From positions 4,911,001 through 4,975,000 of the forward strand of contig NZ_CP059732.1 in assembly GCF_014117325.1 (NCBI RefSeq): a stretch of 64,000 nt of DNA. Reading direction: 5' to 3'. The position numbers and the translations under genes were made by a program. The DNA is from Spirosoma foliorum. Its GTDB lineage: Bacteria; Bacteroidota; Bacteroidia; Cytophagales; Spirosomataceae. Positions 26,008 through 37,571 of the stretch are shown one piece after another (the first letter of the stretch is position 1; the number at the start of each line of letters is the position of its first letter). Below the pieces are notes generated by a model, which saw only the letters and a program-made list of their open reading frames with translations, did not search any database and had not been told where the DNA came from.

Positions 26008-27666
26008 ATGAATGCCCGTGTATTGAAAGTTCATCCCGGCGATAACGTCATTGTGGCACTTCGCAACCTCTCGGCGGGAGAGCACATTGAATTTGAGAAC
26101 GATACCTACGTTTTGCCTTATGCCGTTGGCGCTAAGCATAAATTCGTGACCGAAGACCGTCAACCCGGCGACCCGATCACTATGTATGGTGTACTGGTTG
26201 GTAAAGCAACTCAGCCCATTCGGCGGGGAGAACCGATTACTACCTTCAATTTAAAACACGATTCCGAGCACTACGGCCTCGACAAAAAACAACCTTTTTC
26301 CTGGAAACCACTCGATGTCTCGAACTGGCAGGATCGGACGTTTATGGGTTATCATCGGGCAGATGGCAGCGTTGGTACGCGCAATTACTGGCTGGTTGTG
26401 CCACTGGTTTTCTGCGAGAATCGGAATGTGCTGATCATGAAGGATGCTTTTGAACGTGAGTTAGGTTACGCTCAACCTGAAATCTATCGCGAAAACGTTC
26501 ATGAGTTATTGAGCCTTTACAAAGCGGGCGAAATGGATGTCATTAAAAAGATGCAGCCATTTATCGAGCCTAACCAAACAGGTAACCACGCACAGAAACG
26601 GACTTTCAAAAATGTCGATGGCATCAAGTTCCTGACGCACGAAATGGGTTGCGGAGGTACTCGTCAGGATTCGGCCTATTTAGGCTCATTGCTGGCTGGT
26701 TTCATCAACAACCCTAATGTGGCGGGCGCAACCGTGTTGAGTCTGGGATGTCAGCATTTGCAAACCGATATGATTTCGGTAGAAATTAAACGGCAGAATC
26801 CGAAGTTCGATAAGCCTCTTCTTTTATTTGAGCAACAGGCTGGTACCGAATACGCGCTCATGTCGGAGGCTATCAAGGAAACGTTTCTGGGTCTGATCGA
26901 AATCAATAAAATTGAACGAAAGCCCGCTCCATTAAATGCATTGACCGTTGGGTTAAAATGTGGTGGCTCCGATGGTTTTTCGGGCATTTCGGCGAATCCA
27001 GTATTGGGGCATTTGTCGGATACAATTGTATCATTAGGTGGCAAAACAGTGCTGGCTGAGTTTCCCGAACTAAACGGCGTAGAGCAGGAACTCATCAACC
27101 GTACAGAAGACACAGCTAAAGCTCAGAAATTCATCACCTTAATGGGCGAGTACTCAGCTCAGGCAGAAGCCGTTGGGTCAGGGTTCGACATGAATCCGTC
27201 GCCAGGAAATATCAAAGATGGCCTCATCACCGATGCGATTAAGTCGGCAGGAGCAGCAAAAAAAGGCGGAACGGCCCCGGTAGCCGATGTACTGGACTAC
27301 GCTGAGCCAGCCACAACGCCCGGCCTTAGTCTTCTATGTACACCCGGCAACGATGTTGAAGCAACCACAGGTATGGCGGGTTCAGGCACAAACGTCATTC
27401 TATTTACCACTGGCCTCGGTACCCCGACAGGCAATCCCGTTTGCCCGGTTGTTAAGGTTTCGACAAATACGGTCCTTAAAAATCGGATGCCCGATGTGAT
27501 TGATTTCGATAGTGGCCCCATCATCGACGGCGAACAAAGCATTGCTCAAAATGCCGACGCTCTGCTGGAATACATTATCCAACTGGCGTCGGGCGAAACA
27601 ATCACCCAAGCTGAACGATTAGGCCAAGACGACTTTATTCCCTGGAAACGGGGTGTTTCACTCTAA
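26008..27666 (+). CDS. uxaA: UxaA-family altronate/galactarate-type dehydratase
   Basis: 552 residues. An N-terminal SAF domain (about 1-90, VHPGDNVIVALRNLSAGEHI) is fused to a C-terminal GD_AH domain, the full-length altronate dehydratase layout. The iron-site region shows HEMGCGGTRQDS, SLGCQHLQTD and KCGGSDGFSG. It would dehydrate a sugar acid such as D-altronate to a 2-keto-3-deoxy acid. The following SDR gene, probably co-transcribed, would supply an oxidation step of the same pathway. Which sugar acid is used cannot be determined. Confidence 0.88.
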   Translation: MNARVLKVHPGDNVIVALRNLSAGEHIEFENDTYVLPYAVGAKHKFVTEDRQPGDPITMYGVLVGKATQPIRRGEPITTFNLKHDSEHYGLDKKQPFSWKPLDVSNWQDRTFMGYHRADGSVGTRNYWLVVPLVFCENRNVLIMKDAFERELGYAQPEIYRENVHELLSLYKAGEMDVIKKMQPFIEPNQTGNHAQKRTFKNVDGIKFLTHEMGCGGTRQDSAYLGSLLAGFINNPNVAGATVLSLGCQHLQTDMISVEIKRQNPKFDKPLLLFEQQAGTEYALMSEAIKETFLGLIEINKIERKPAPLNALTVGLKCGGSDGFSGISANPVLGHLSDTIVSLGGKTVLAEFPELNGVEQELINRTEDTAKAQKFITLMGEYSAQAEAVGSGFDMNPSPGNIKDGLITDAIKSAGAAKKGGTAPVADVLDYAEPATTPGLSLLCTPGNDVEATTGMAGSGTNVILFTTGLGTPTGNPVCPVVKVSTNTVLKNRMPDVIDFDSGPIIDGEQSIAQNADALLEYIIQLASGETITQAERLGQDDFIPWKRGVSL

Positions 27667-27673
27667 ATAATTT

Positions 27674-27761
27674 TGAATGATAGATTGATTGAATAGCTGA
27701 CGCAAAGATGCTCCGCCGGATGGTATTCACTCATTCAATCAATCACTCATTCAATCATTCA
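27674..27761. repeat. Inverted repeat of ATTCAATCA-type units between uxaA and SDR
   Basis: Left arm TGAATGATAGATTGATTGAAT and a longer right arm of TCATTCAATCAATCACTCATTCAATCATTCA flank a GC-rich centre. It ends 4 nt before the SDR ATG and shares units with the hairpins at 13636-13719 and 38725-38816. Confidence 0.75.
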
Positions 27762-27765
27762 GACT

Positions 27766-28540
27766 ATGTTCTCACTCAAAAACAAAACCGCCCTCGTTAC
27801 GGGGGGGAGCCAGCGGTATTGGGCTGGCCATTTCAAAGACGTTTGCCCAGGCAGGTGCTTCTGTCTATATCCTTGATCTTAATAAAGATCAGGCTGATCA
27901 GGCCGTTAATGAGATAAAACAGGCAGGTGGTCAGGCCGTTAGCCATGCGATTGATGTCTCGAATCAGCAACAGACGGTAGAAATCATCAACCAGATTGCC
28001 GAACAGGGACCGATTCATATTCTGGTCAATAATGCAGGTGTCTCGCACATAGGTACGGTAGAAACGACGACTGAAGCCGACTTCGACCGGATTTACCGCA
28101 TTAACATTAAAGGTGTCTACAACTGCCTTCATGCGACTATTCCGCATCTGAAAGCCAACGGGGGCGGTGTAGTTCTGAATATGGCATCGATAGCCGCTAC
28201 CATCGGTATACCCGATCGTTTCGCTTATGCCATGAGTAAAGGTGCCGTGCTAACGATGACCTTATCCATTGCCAAAGACTACCTGAAAGATAATATTCGC
28301 TGCAATTGTATTTCGCCTGCGCGGGTGCACACGCCCTTTGTTGATGGGTTCATTGCCAGAACGTATCCGGGTCGTGAAGCGGAGATGTTTGAAAAACTCT
28401 CGAAAACGCAACCCATCGGCCGAATGGCTGAGCCCGAAGAAATTGGTGCTCTGGCTTTATACCTCTGTTCCGACGAGGCCGGTTTCATAACCGGATGCGA
28501 TTATCCAATTGATGGTGGCTTTACACGGCTGAATAATTAG
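27766..28540 (+). pseudogene. Short-chain dehydrogenase/reductase, frameshifted in a 7-G run
   Basis: The ATG at 27766-27768 begins MFSLKNKTALVTGG, the nucleotide-binding start of an SDR. At 27801-27807 there are 7 G; with 6 the frame would read VTGGASGIGLAI and continue to the stop at 28540 (about 257 residues). The remainder holds LVNNAGVSH, the catalytic YAMSK, and a C-terminal FITGCDYPIDGGFTRL, all intact. Probable NAD(P)-dependent sugar-acid or alcohol oxidoreductase working with the upstream dehydratase. As with the other two broken genes, one extra G is the only defect. Confidence 0.85.
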
Positions 28541-28629
28541 TTTTTTGTCATTTCGACCGTAGGGAGAAATCTCAAATTTGACCAATGAGGGAATTTGAGA
28601 TTTCTCCCTACGGTCGAAATGACAAAAAA
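28541..28629. repeat. Family A hairpin (TTTTTTGTCATTTCGACC) after the SDR gene
   Basis: Near-perfect arms start at TTTTTTGTCATTTCGACC and end GGTCGAAATGACAAAAAA. It begins directly after the SDR stop and resembles a strong terminator. Sequence inside the arms differs from the copies at 10592, 43451 and 63106, but each arm matches its own partner. Confidence 0.85.
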
Positions 28630-28764
28630 CTTTCTCATCTATTTACTTCAACAAAAGACATATATCGTAGTTAAGTACGTCTATTTAAAACTGCCCCAAT
28701 TCAACATATCGCACGGCAAGCCATTGCAGACTTGTAACACATTTATCAAATAATACTCTTTTTA

Positions 28765-29382
28765 CTAGGATTGCGTCCTATATAAAATATCAAACTCGTG
28801 CTCTGTTGCATAGATTGGCAATTTCCCCCAAGATAAATCTCTTAGATGTGCTTCCTTATGAGCCGCTTCAACTAATTCCAGAAATCTTAAGAGTACTAGC
28901 AATTCAAACCAATCCCAAGCTGGAGCATTTTTTTCCTCTTCAGCTTGTAATCTCTCGAATTCTTTTGGGTCATAATTTTCGGGATCAAATTCAGTCCATA
29001 CGGATTCCTGAATATCTTCAAAACCTGTTAATGTAAAATCGTTATCCGTAGAGCCACTCCAAGACGCTAGCCAGTCTATATCATCCAAGCCATTATCAAC
29101 TTCATAAGCAAATCCATCGCAATACCAGCGATCTCTGTTTATATCAAACTCATTTATCTCAAAATACATACACACTACTACACTTTTGGAACACATTGAT
29201 GCGTAAAAAGCATCTATCCAGTTAAGTAATGGTTCGGTCTGCGCTAAAAAGTCTCTATCTAGGGCTTGATGATAAATTGATGCATTGAGTTTACCTATTT
29301 CGGTCTTACAATACTGAATTGCATCCTTCAGATTACCAGCTTTTATATAAGGATGGATTTCTTCAAAATTGTCAAAATTCAT
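28765..29382 (-). CDS. Uncharacterised acidic protein
   Basis: 205 residues, soluble, rich in Asp/Glu and Trp (for example DDIDWLASWSGSTDNDF and TEFDPENYDPKEFERLQAEEE). No signal peptide or membrane segment. I do not recognise a family. The composition resembles immunity-type proteins of polymorphic toxin systems, but no toxin is adjacent, so this is only an impression. The gene is more AT-rich by eye than uvrB next to it and is divergent from it. Confidence 0.6.
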   Translation of the reverse strand: MNFDNFEEIHPYIKAGNLKDAIQYCKTEIGKLNASIYHQALDRDFLAQTEPLLNWIDAFYASMCSKSVVVCMYFEINEFDINRDRWYCDGFAYEVDNGLDDIDWLASWSGSTDNDFTLTGFEDIQESVWTEFDPENYDPKEFERLQAEEEKNAPAWDWFELLVLLRFLELVEAAHKEAHLRDLSWGKLPIYATEHEFDILYRTQS

Positions 29383-29447
29383 GGTTTTAGGCCCTTTGAT
29401 CTAAATCTGTACGAATTAGGGAGCTAAAATAGAACATTAAATTGCCC

Positions 29448-29478
29448 TTGCAATCCACCCCAAATCTTCGTAAATTAG
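29448..29478 (+). promoter_or_regulatory. Candidate uvrB promoter (TTG-N20-TAAATTAG)
   Basis: TTG at 29448-29450 and TAAATTAG at 29471-29478 are 20 nt apart. Spacing is ideal; the -7 box differs from TAnnTTTG at one position. No LexA-type palindrome was recognised by eye. Confidence 0.45.
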
Positions 29479-29498
29479 CCAGATTCTAAACGCAACTA

Positions 29499-31520
29499 AT
29501 GAACTTCAAATTAACTTCTGAATTTCAACCCACCGGCGACCAACCCAAAGCGATTGAGAAGCTGGTCAAGGGTATAAATGAAGGCGAACCAGCGCAGGTA
29601 TTACTCGGGGTTACTGGCTCAGGCAAGACCTTTACCGTAGCAAACCTCATTGCACAAACCAATCGGCCAACGCTCGTATTAAGTCATAACAAAACGCTGG
29701 CGGCTCAGCTTTACGGCGAATTCAAGCAGTTTTTTCCCGAAAATGCGGTTGAGTACTTCATCTCTTACTACGACTATTATCAGCCGGAAGCGTTCATCGC
29801 TACCACAAACACCTACATCGAGAAAGACCTTGCCATCAATGAAGAGATCGACAAACTGCGACTCGCGGCAACGTCGGCGCTCATGAGCGGTCGGCGCGAT
29901 GTGATTGTTGTGGCTTCAGTTTCATGCATCTATGGTATGGGAAACCCTGAAGAATTTAAACGGAACGTGGTCCGAATTGGGGTGGGCGAACAAATGAGCC
30001 GCAATCAGTTTCTACATCAGTTAGTTAGCATCTTATACAGTCGCACGGAAGGTGATTTTCAACGAGGTAACTTTCGCGTCAAAGGCGATACGGTTGATCT
30101 CTATGTTGCCTATGCCGACTTTGCTTATCGGGTCATTTTCTTCGGCGACGAGATTGAAACAATTCAGCAGATTGACCCCAGCACTGGCCGCAAGATCTCG
30201 AATGAGACTATGGTTACAATCTTCCCCGCCAATCTGTTTGTCACGGGCCGGGATACGCTGAACAATGCCATCCACGAAATTCAGGACGACATGGTAGCGC
30301 AGGTGCGGTACTTCGAATCGGAGATGCGGGAACAGGAAGCTACGCGTATTCAGGAACGTACCGAGTTCGATCTTGAAATGATGCGGGAGTTGGGCTATTG
30401 CTCGGGTATCGAGAACTATTCGCGTTATTTTGATCGACGCCAACCCGGTCAACGCCCCTTCTGTTTGCTGGATTATTTCCCGGACGATTTCCTGATGGTG
30501 ATTGACGAAAGTCACGTAACGATTCCGCAAATCCGGGCCATGTGGGGTGGCGACCGTTCTCGTAAAACAGCGCTTGTCGATTACGGCTTCCGATTGCCGT
30601 CGGCAATGGACAACCGACCGCTAACGTTCCAGGAGTTTGAAGATTTGTCGGGTCAATCGATTTACGTATCGGCTACTCCTTCCGACTACGAACTTCGTAA
30701 AAGCGATGGCGTTATCGTAGAGCAACTTATCCGGCCAACGGGCTTGCTAGATCCTGAAATTGAGGTTCGCCCAAGCCTTAACCAGATTGATGATCTGCTC
30801 GAATCCATCGATGGCCGTATCAAAAATGGAGAGCGTGTTTTAGTTACCACCCTCACCAAACGGATGGCCGAAGAGCTGACTAAATACCTCGACCGCGTCG
30901 GCATTAAAACCCGTTACATTCACTCAGAAGTAAAAACCCTGGATCGAGTCGAAATTCTGCGCGATTTACGATTGGGCAACTTCGATGTATTAGTCGGTGT
31001 CAACCTATTGCGTGAAGGGCTTGATTTACCCGAAGTATCGCTGGTAGCCATTATGGATGCCGATAAAGAAGGCTTCCTCCGCGACATTCGGTCACTCATT
31101 CAGACCATTGGTCGGGCAGCCCGAAACTCGAATGGCAAAGTAATTATGTATGCCGACCGGATTACAGGTTCGATGGAGAAAGCCATTGATGAAACCAACC
31201 GTCGGCGGGCCATCCAGATGGAGTATAATACTGATAATGGTATCACACCAATGACCGTGTTGAAATCCAAAGAAGCCATCATGGGCCAAACCAAAGTGGC
31301 CGACTCAAAGGCGAAACATTTCTACGTCGAACCCGAAGAAATCCGCATTGCTGCCGATCCTGTGGTCCGGTATATGGGCAAAGGCGATCTGGAAAAAATG
31401 ATTAACGAAACGCAATCGAAAATGGAACGGGCCGCCAAAGACCTTGACTTCCTGGAAGCCGCTCGCTTACGCGACGAGTTGTTTCAATTGCGGGATAAAC
31501 TGAAGAAAGAGACGGCGTAA
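29499..31520 (+). CDS. uvrB: Excinuclease ABC subunit B
   Basis: 673 residues, the usual length. Nucleotide-excision-repair helicase-like subunit that verifies damage and loads UvrC. Walker A is GVTGSGKT (37-44), the damage-probing beta-hairpin region SYYDYYQPEA lies at about residues 87-96, and the C-terminal UVR motif (KMERAAKDLDFLEAARLRDELFQL) binds UvrC. Apparently single-gene transcript, followed by a 16-bp perfect hairpin. Confidence 0.97.
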   Translation: MNFKLTSEFQPTGDQPKAIEKLVKGINEGEPAQVLLGVTGSGKTFTVANLIAQTNRPTLVLSHNKTLAAQLYGEFKQFFPENAVEYFISYYDYYQPEAFIATTNTYIEKDLAINEEIDKLRLAATSALMSGRRDVIVVASVSCIYGMGNPEEFKRNVVRIGVGEQMSRNQFLHQLVSILYSRTEGDFQRGNFRVKGDTVDLYVAYADFAYRVIFFGDEIETIQQIDPSTGRKISNETMVTIFPANLFVTGRDTLNNAIHEIQDDMVAQVRYFESEMREQEATRIQERTEFDLEMMRELGYCSGIENYSRYFDRRQPGQRPFCLLDYFPDDFLMVIDESHVTIPQIRAMWGGDRSRKTALVDYGFRLPSAMDNRPLTFQEFEDLSGQSIYVSATPSDYELRKSDGVIVEQLIRPTGLLDPEIEVRPSLNQIDDLLESIDGRIKNGERVLVTTLTKRMAEELTKYLDRVGIKTRYIHSEVKTLDRVEILRDLRLGNFDVLVGVNLLREGLDLPEVSLVAIMDADKEGFLRDIRSLIQTIGRAARNSNGKVIMYADRITGSMEKAIDETNRRRAIQMEYNTDNGITPMTVLKSKEAIMGQTKVADSKAKHFYVEPEEIRIAADPVVRYMGKGDLEKMINETQSKMERAAKDLDFLEAARLRDELFQLRDKLKKETA

Positions 31521-31559
31521 CGTTTCAGAAATGCAACCATTTCTTGCATTTCTGAAACG
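31521..31559 (+). terminator. Hairpin after uvrB
   Basis: CGTTTCAGAAATGCAA pairs exactly with TTGCATTTCTGAAACG (16 bp, 7-nt loop), starting directly after the uvrB stop. No T-run follows. Its right arm also contains the TTG of the promoter described next. Confidence 0.6.
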
Positions 31560-31574
31560 TTACTACTATATTTG
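31544..31574 (+). promoter_or_regulatory. Consensus promoter (TTG-N20-TATATTTG) with no ORF behind it
   Basis: TTG at 31544-31546, then 20 nt, then TATATTTG at 31567-31574. This is a full match to the Bacteroidota promoter, yet no protein-coding gene starts downstream on this strand until 32310. Confidence 0.6.
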
Positions 31575-31580
31575 CAACGG

Positions 31581-31647
31581 TCAGGGAGAGATCCCAGGCC
31601 CCTCCTTGAGGTGATGCGGTTCGGCCGTGTCACCTCATTGTATTTTA
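31581..31647 (+). ncRNA. Candidate small RNA ending in a terminator-like hairpin
   Basis: Downstream of the promoter lie a small hairpin (GGGAGAGATCCC, about 31584-31595) and a larger one formed by TGAGGTGA (31607-31614) and TCACCTCA (31630-31637) around GCGGTTCGGCCGT, followed by TTGTATTTT. A transcript of about 60-67 nt is predicted. Its 3' end is antisense to the last codons and stop of the convergent nuclease-like gene. No known RNA family was recognised. This is inference from promoter plus structure. Confidence 0.4.
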
Positions 31648-32120
31648 CGCTCAATCGTACCATCCCGAATTTCAGTCGGTGTAAGGCGATATAATTTCTC
31701 TTCCCAGATTATCCATACCTCAAGTACATTTTCCGCTCGGTGAATCTGCAACTTTAATCCTCGAATCAATTCTCCTTTTGTAATGCTACTCATGGCATGA
31801 ATCAAGATATGGTCGGCCTGTTTTTTAGCATTGCGCACTTCACGCTCAATTGCCGACGCCGTAGGTGTATAGTTATGTTTGAACTCAACCACTACATCTT
31901 GGTCAATTAAATAGGCATCTGGATTTTTAATATGCGGTGTGTTATCAATAGGTAGAAGTCGCACTTTAAAGCCCTGCTTAGCTAAAACAATAGCTGTTTC
32001 AATATTTCTGGCAGCTTCGTGCGAGGCATGTGTAATGTGCATTTCTACATAACCACCAGACGACTCAGTTTCTTTCTTCCGGAGGTCTGGATATACAAGT
32101 AAATAATCGATTCTGGACAC
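31635..32120 (-). CDS. Orphan CdiA-CT-like nuclease domain protein
   Basis: 161 residues from a GTG at 32118-32120; an in-frame TAA lies two codons upstream, and the first ATG would give only 135 residues. The C-terminal half has the pattern of the CdiA C-terminal tRNase/BECR-type domain: GFKVRLLPID...NPDAYLIDQDVVVEFKHNY, then IEREVRNAKKQADHILIHA and GELIRGLKL. Such domains are usually carried at the end of large secreted or phage proteins and paired with an immunity gene; neither is present. No signal peptide. Either a stand-alone (possibly degraded) toxin module or a housekeeping relative. Confidence 0.55.
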   Translation of the reverse strand: MSRIDYLLVYPDLRKKETESSGGYVEMHITHASHEAARNIETAIVLAKQGFKVRLLPIDNTPHIKNPDAYLIDQDVVVEFKHNYTPTASAIEREVRNAKKQADHILIHAMSSITKGELIRGLKLQIHRAENVLEVWIIWEEKLYRLTPTEIRDGTIERKIQ

Positions 32121-32309
32121 CCTTTATTTTGTATCTATTTTTAGGCCATAAAGCTACATATTTATTTTACTACACAGAATCTGTTATTTTCACTTGTAGA
32201 GACTTGGGGCTTGCTAAGCCCCTTTTGGCTTTAGTCAAATTCGACTGCTATACGCAAATTACAAATTATCCTTACCTTGCAGGCCATCAGGTTAAATCAC
32301 GAAACCTCT

Positions 32310-32849
32310 ATGAAACGTCTACTGCTTATCCTCGGCATTATCGCAGCCGTTGTACTTATTGGTTATTTCTCTCTGCGTAGCTGGACCAAATCCAGCAGTC
32401 CCGAAGCCGTAGCACAGGTCGACCAGAATGGTCTGAAAATAAAAGTAGATTACTGTCAGCCTTACAAGAAAGGACGCAAGATTTTCGGCGGGCTAGTGCC
32501 TTATGGAAAAGTCTGGCGGACCGGCGCAAACGAGGCTACGATCATTGAATTCGATCAAAATGTGGTTATCGCTGGACAGCCTTTAGAGAAAGGTGAGTAC
32601 ACACTTTGGACGATTCCGTCTTCCGATGGATGGATCGCTATTTTTAACAGTGAGACTGGCCAATGGGGTACCAGTTACGATCAAACAAAAGACGTACTCC
32701 GGGTGCCGGTAGCATCGCGGAAACATAGCCCAATGGCCGAACAATTTTATATCAGCTTTTCGCCATCGACAACAGGTACCGATATGGTTCTGGCGTGGGA
32801 CGAAACCGAAGCCATCATACCAGTTCAGAAACGAACAAATAATGATTAA
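32310..32849 (+). CDS. DUF2911 membrane-anchored protein
   Basis: 179 residues from the ATG at 32310, which opens directly into one N-terminal membrane or signal segment (LLLILGIIAAVVLIGYFSL). The rest is a DUF2911 domain: GLKIKVDYCQPYKKGRKIFGGLVPYGKVWRTGANEATIIEF and LEKGEYTLWTIPS. The family is widespread in Bacteroidota, of unknown function, probably periplasmic. A clear terminator follows. Confidence 0.85.
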   Translation: MKRLLLILGIIAAVVLIGYFSLRSWTKSSSPEAVAQVDQNGLKIKVDYCQPYKKGRKIFGGLVPYGKVWRTGANEATIIEFDQNVVIAGQPLEKGEYTLWTIPSSDGWIAIFNSETGQWGTSYDQTKDVLRVPVASRKHSPMAEQFYISFSPSTTGTDMVLAWDETEAIIPVQKRTNND

Positions 32850-32868
32850 GCATAAACATTAATGACAT

Positions 32869-32903
32869 GAAAAGCCGCCTATCGAATAGCTAGGCGGCTT
32901 TTC
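32869..32903 (+). terminator. Intrinsic terminator after the DUF2911 gene
   Basis: GAAAAGCCGCCTA (32869-32881) pairs with TAGGCGGCTTTTC (32891-32903), loop 9 nt, with a T-rich tail (ATTTT). Because the stem starts with AAAA it could also work from the other strand. Confidence 0.85.
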
Positions 32904-32908
32904 ATTTT

Positions 32909-32942
32909 AAACCTATAAGGTTTTTAGAAACCTTATAGGTTT
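32909..32942 (-). terminator. Hairpin after the esterase gene
   Basis: AAACCTATAAGGTTT and AAACCTTATAGGTTT form a short inverted repeat 7 nt past the esterase stop on the minus strand. It lies back to back with the DUF2911 terminator. Confidence 0.6.
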
Positions 32943-32948
32943 GGAAAT

Positions 32949-33896
32949 TTAATGGTGAAAGCTTTCCCCTATAAACTTTAACGCATCAGGCAATCCACTA
33001 CGCCAATACGACCAGGTATGTGCGCCATCACGGGACCGATACTCGTGCGGTATTTTTCGCTCCAACAGGGCAATGTGGAGCATGGCATTGCCAACAGTCA
33101 GTGCATCATCATCACCACAATCAAGATACCAACGTACTTTCGTCAGATCGCTTTCTGGAGCTGATTTTGCCAGCGTAATAGGACTATTCCGTTTCCAGGC
33201 AAGCGTTAGTCGCTCCTGGCCTTTAACGGGGCCGCTAAATATGGGCGCATAAACCGTATTATAACGCTCATCAGGTACACTGGCGAATGTTTCGTCGGTT
33301 CGGACGGCTGCACTGAGAGCCGCACAGGCACTGAATAATTCGGGGTGATGCATGGCTAATGTCAATGACCCGAACCCTCCCATCGATAACCCCGAAATAG
33401 CCCGATACGTACGTTCGGTACGGGTCCGGAACATGGAATCGATGTGGGGAATCAGTTCCTGTACAAACATGTCCTCATACCGAACTTTGTTCTGATAATC
33501 ATTTACATAAAAGGTAGCCCAGGCATTGGGCATGACAATAATCATTGGCGGCAGTTGGCCTGATTTAATACCTTCGTCGGCAATTCGATCGGCTTCGCCA
33601 AACTGCACCCAGCCGGTTTCGTTGTCACCTAAGCCGTGTAACAGATAAACAACTGGATACCGCCGGTTCGACACAAAGTAATCAGGGGGCAGATAAATCG
33701 AGAATTTGACAGCCTGGTTCATCAGCGAACTATTCATAACCATGCTCTCTAACAGCCGAACTTGCGGGGCGGCTACTACCGGAACAGGGCCATTACTTTG
33801 CGGGGTTGTTAGCTGAGCACGTCGGCGAGATTGGGCCGAAGCGGTTAATGTCAGCACGACCAGGTACGAACAAATTAGTAAACTACGTATCGACAT
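32949..33896 (-). CDS. Secreted alpha/beta-hydrolase esterase (esterase D / feruloyl-esterase-like)
   Basis: 315 residues with a signal peptide (LTASAQ). Catalytic Ser171 lies in GLSMGG, the acid is probably within CGDDD (262-264), and His293 is in GAHTWSYW, the layout of the putative esterase/CE1-like family. YLLHGLGDNETGW holds the oxyanion loop. It may cleave acyl groups from polysaccharides, which would fit the divergently placed GH2 enzyme, but no substrate can be read from sequence. Confidence 0.82.
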   Translation of the reverse strand: MSIRSLLICSYLVVLTLTASAQSRRRAQLTTPQSNGPVPVVAAPQVRLLESMVMNSSLMNQAVKFSIYLPPDYFVSNRRYPVVYLLHGLGDNETGWVQFGEADRIADEGIKSGQLPPMIIVMPNAWATFYVNDYQNKVRYEDMFVQELIPHIDSMFRTRTERTYRAISGLSMGGFGSLTLAMHHPELFSACAALSAAVRTDETFASVPDERYNTVYAPIFSGPVKGQERLTLAWKRNSPITLAKSAPESDLTKVRWYLDCGDDDALTVGNAMLHIALLERKIPHEYRSRDGAHTWSYWRSGLPDALKFIGESFHH

Positions 33897-33957
33897 GGGC
33901 TTATAGACAGTGAAAGGCGGTTAATTTATGCGAAATTTACGCCGTAGAAGCCATTGA

Positions 33958-37335
<3,378 letters not shown>

Positions 37336-37571
37336 TCACTCGAAGCAAGTATCAAAGTCAGCAATTAGGTTAATTTATAACACCTGATTCTCACCGCACT
37401 AGGCTCTATTGAATAAATAGAAATTGTACGGTATACTGGGGTAAATGACCTTATTTCATTAAGAAAGACAGAGTTTTTATCAAATTTAGTCACCAAAATA
37501 ACGGATGCCGATAGAAAATACCCTATTTTCGGGCTGTGCATAATCTATATGTTTAAATTTATCCCTTTTGT

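Noticed and set aside
37440..37571. Promoter of the NtrC-like regulator
   Set aside because: Near matches (TATCCCTTTTG just before the ATG) have the wrong internal spacing for TAnnTTTG; no element can be defended.
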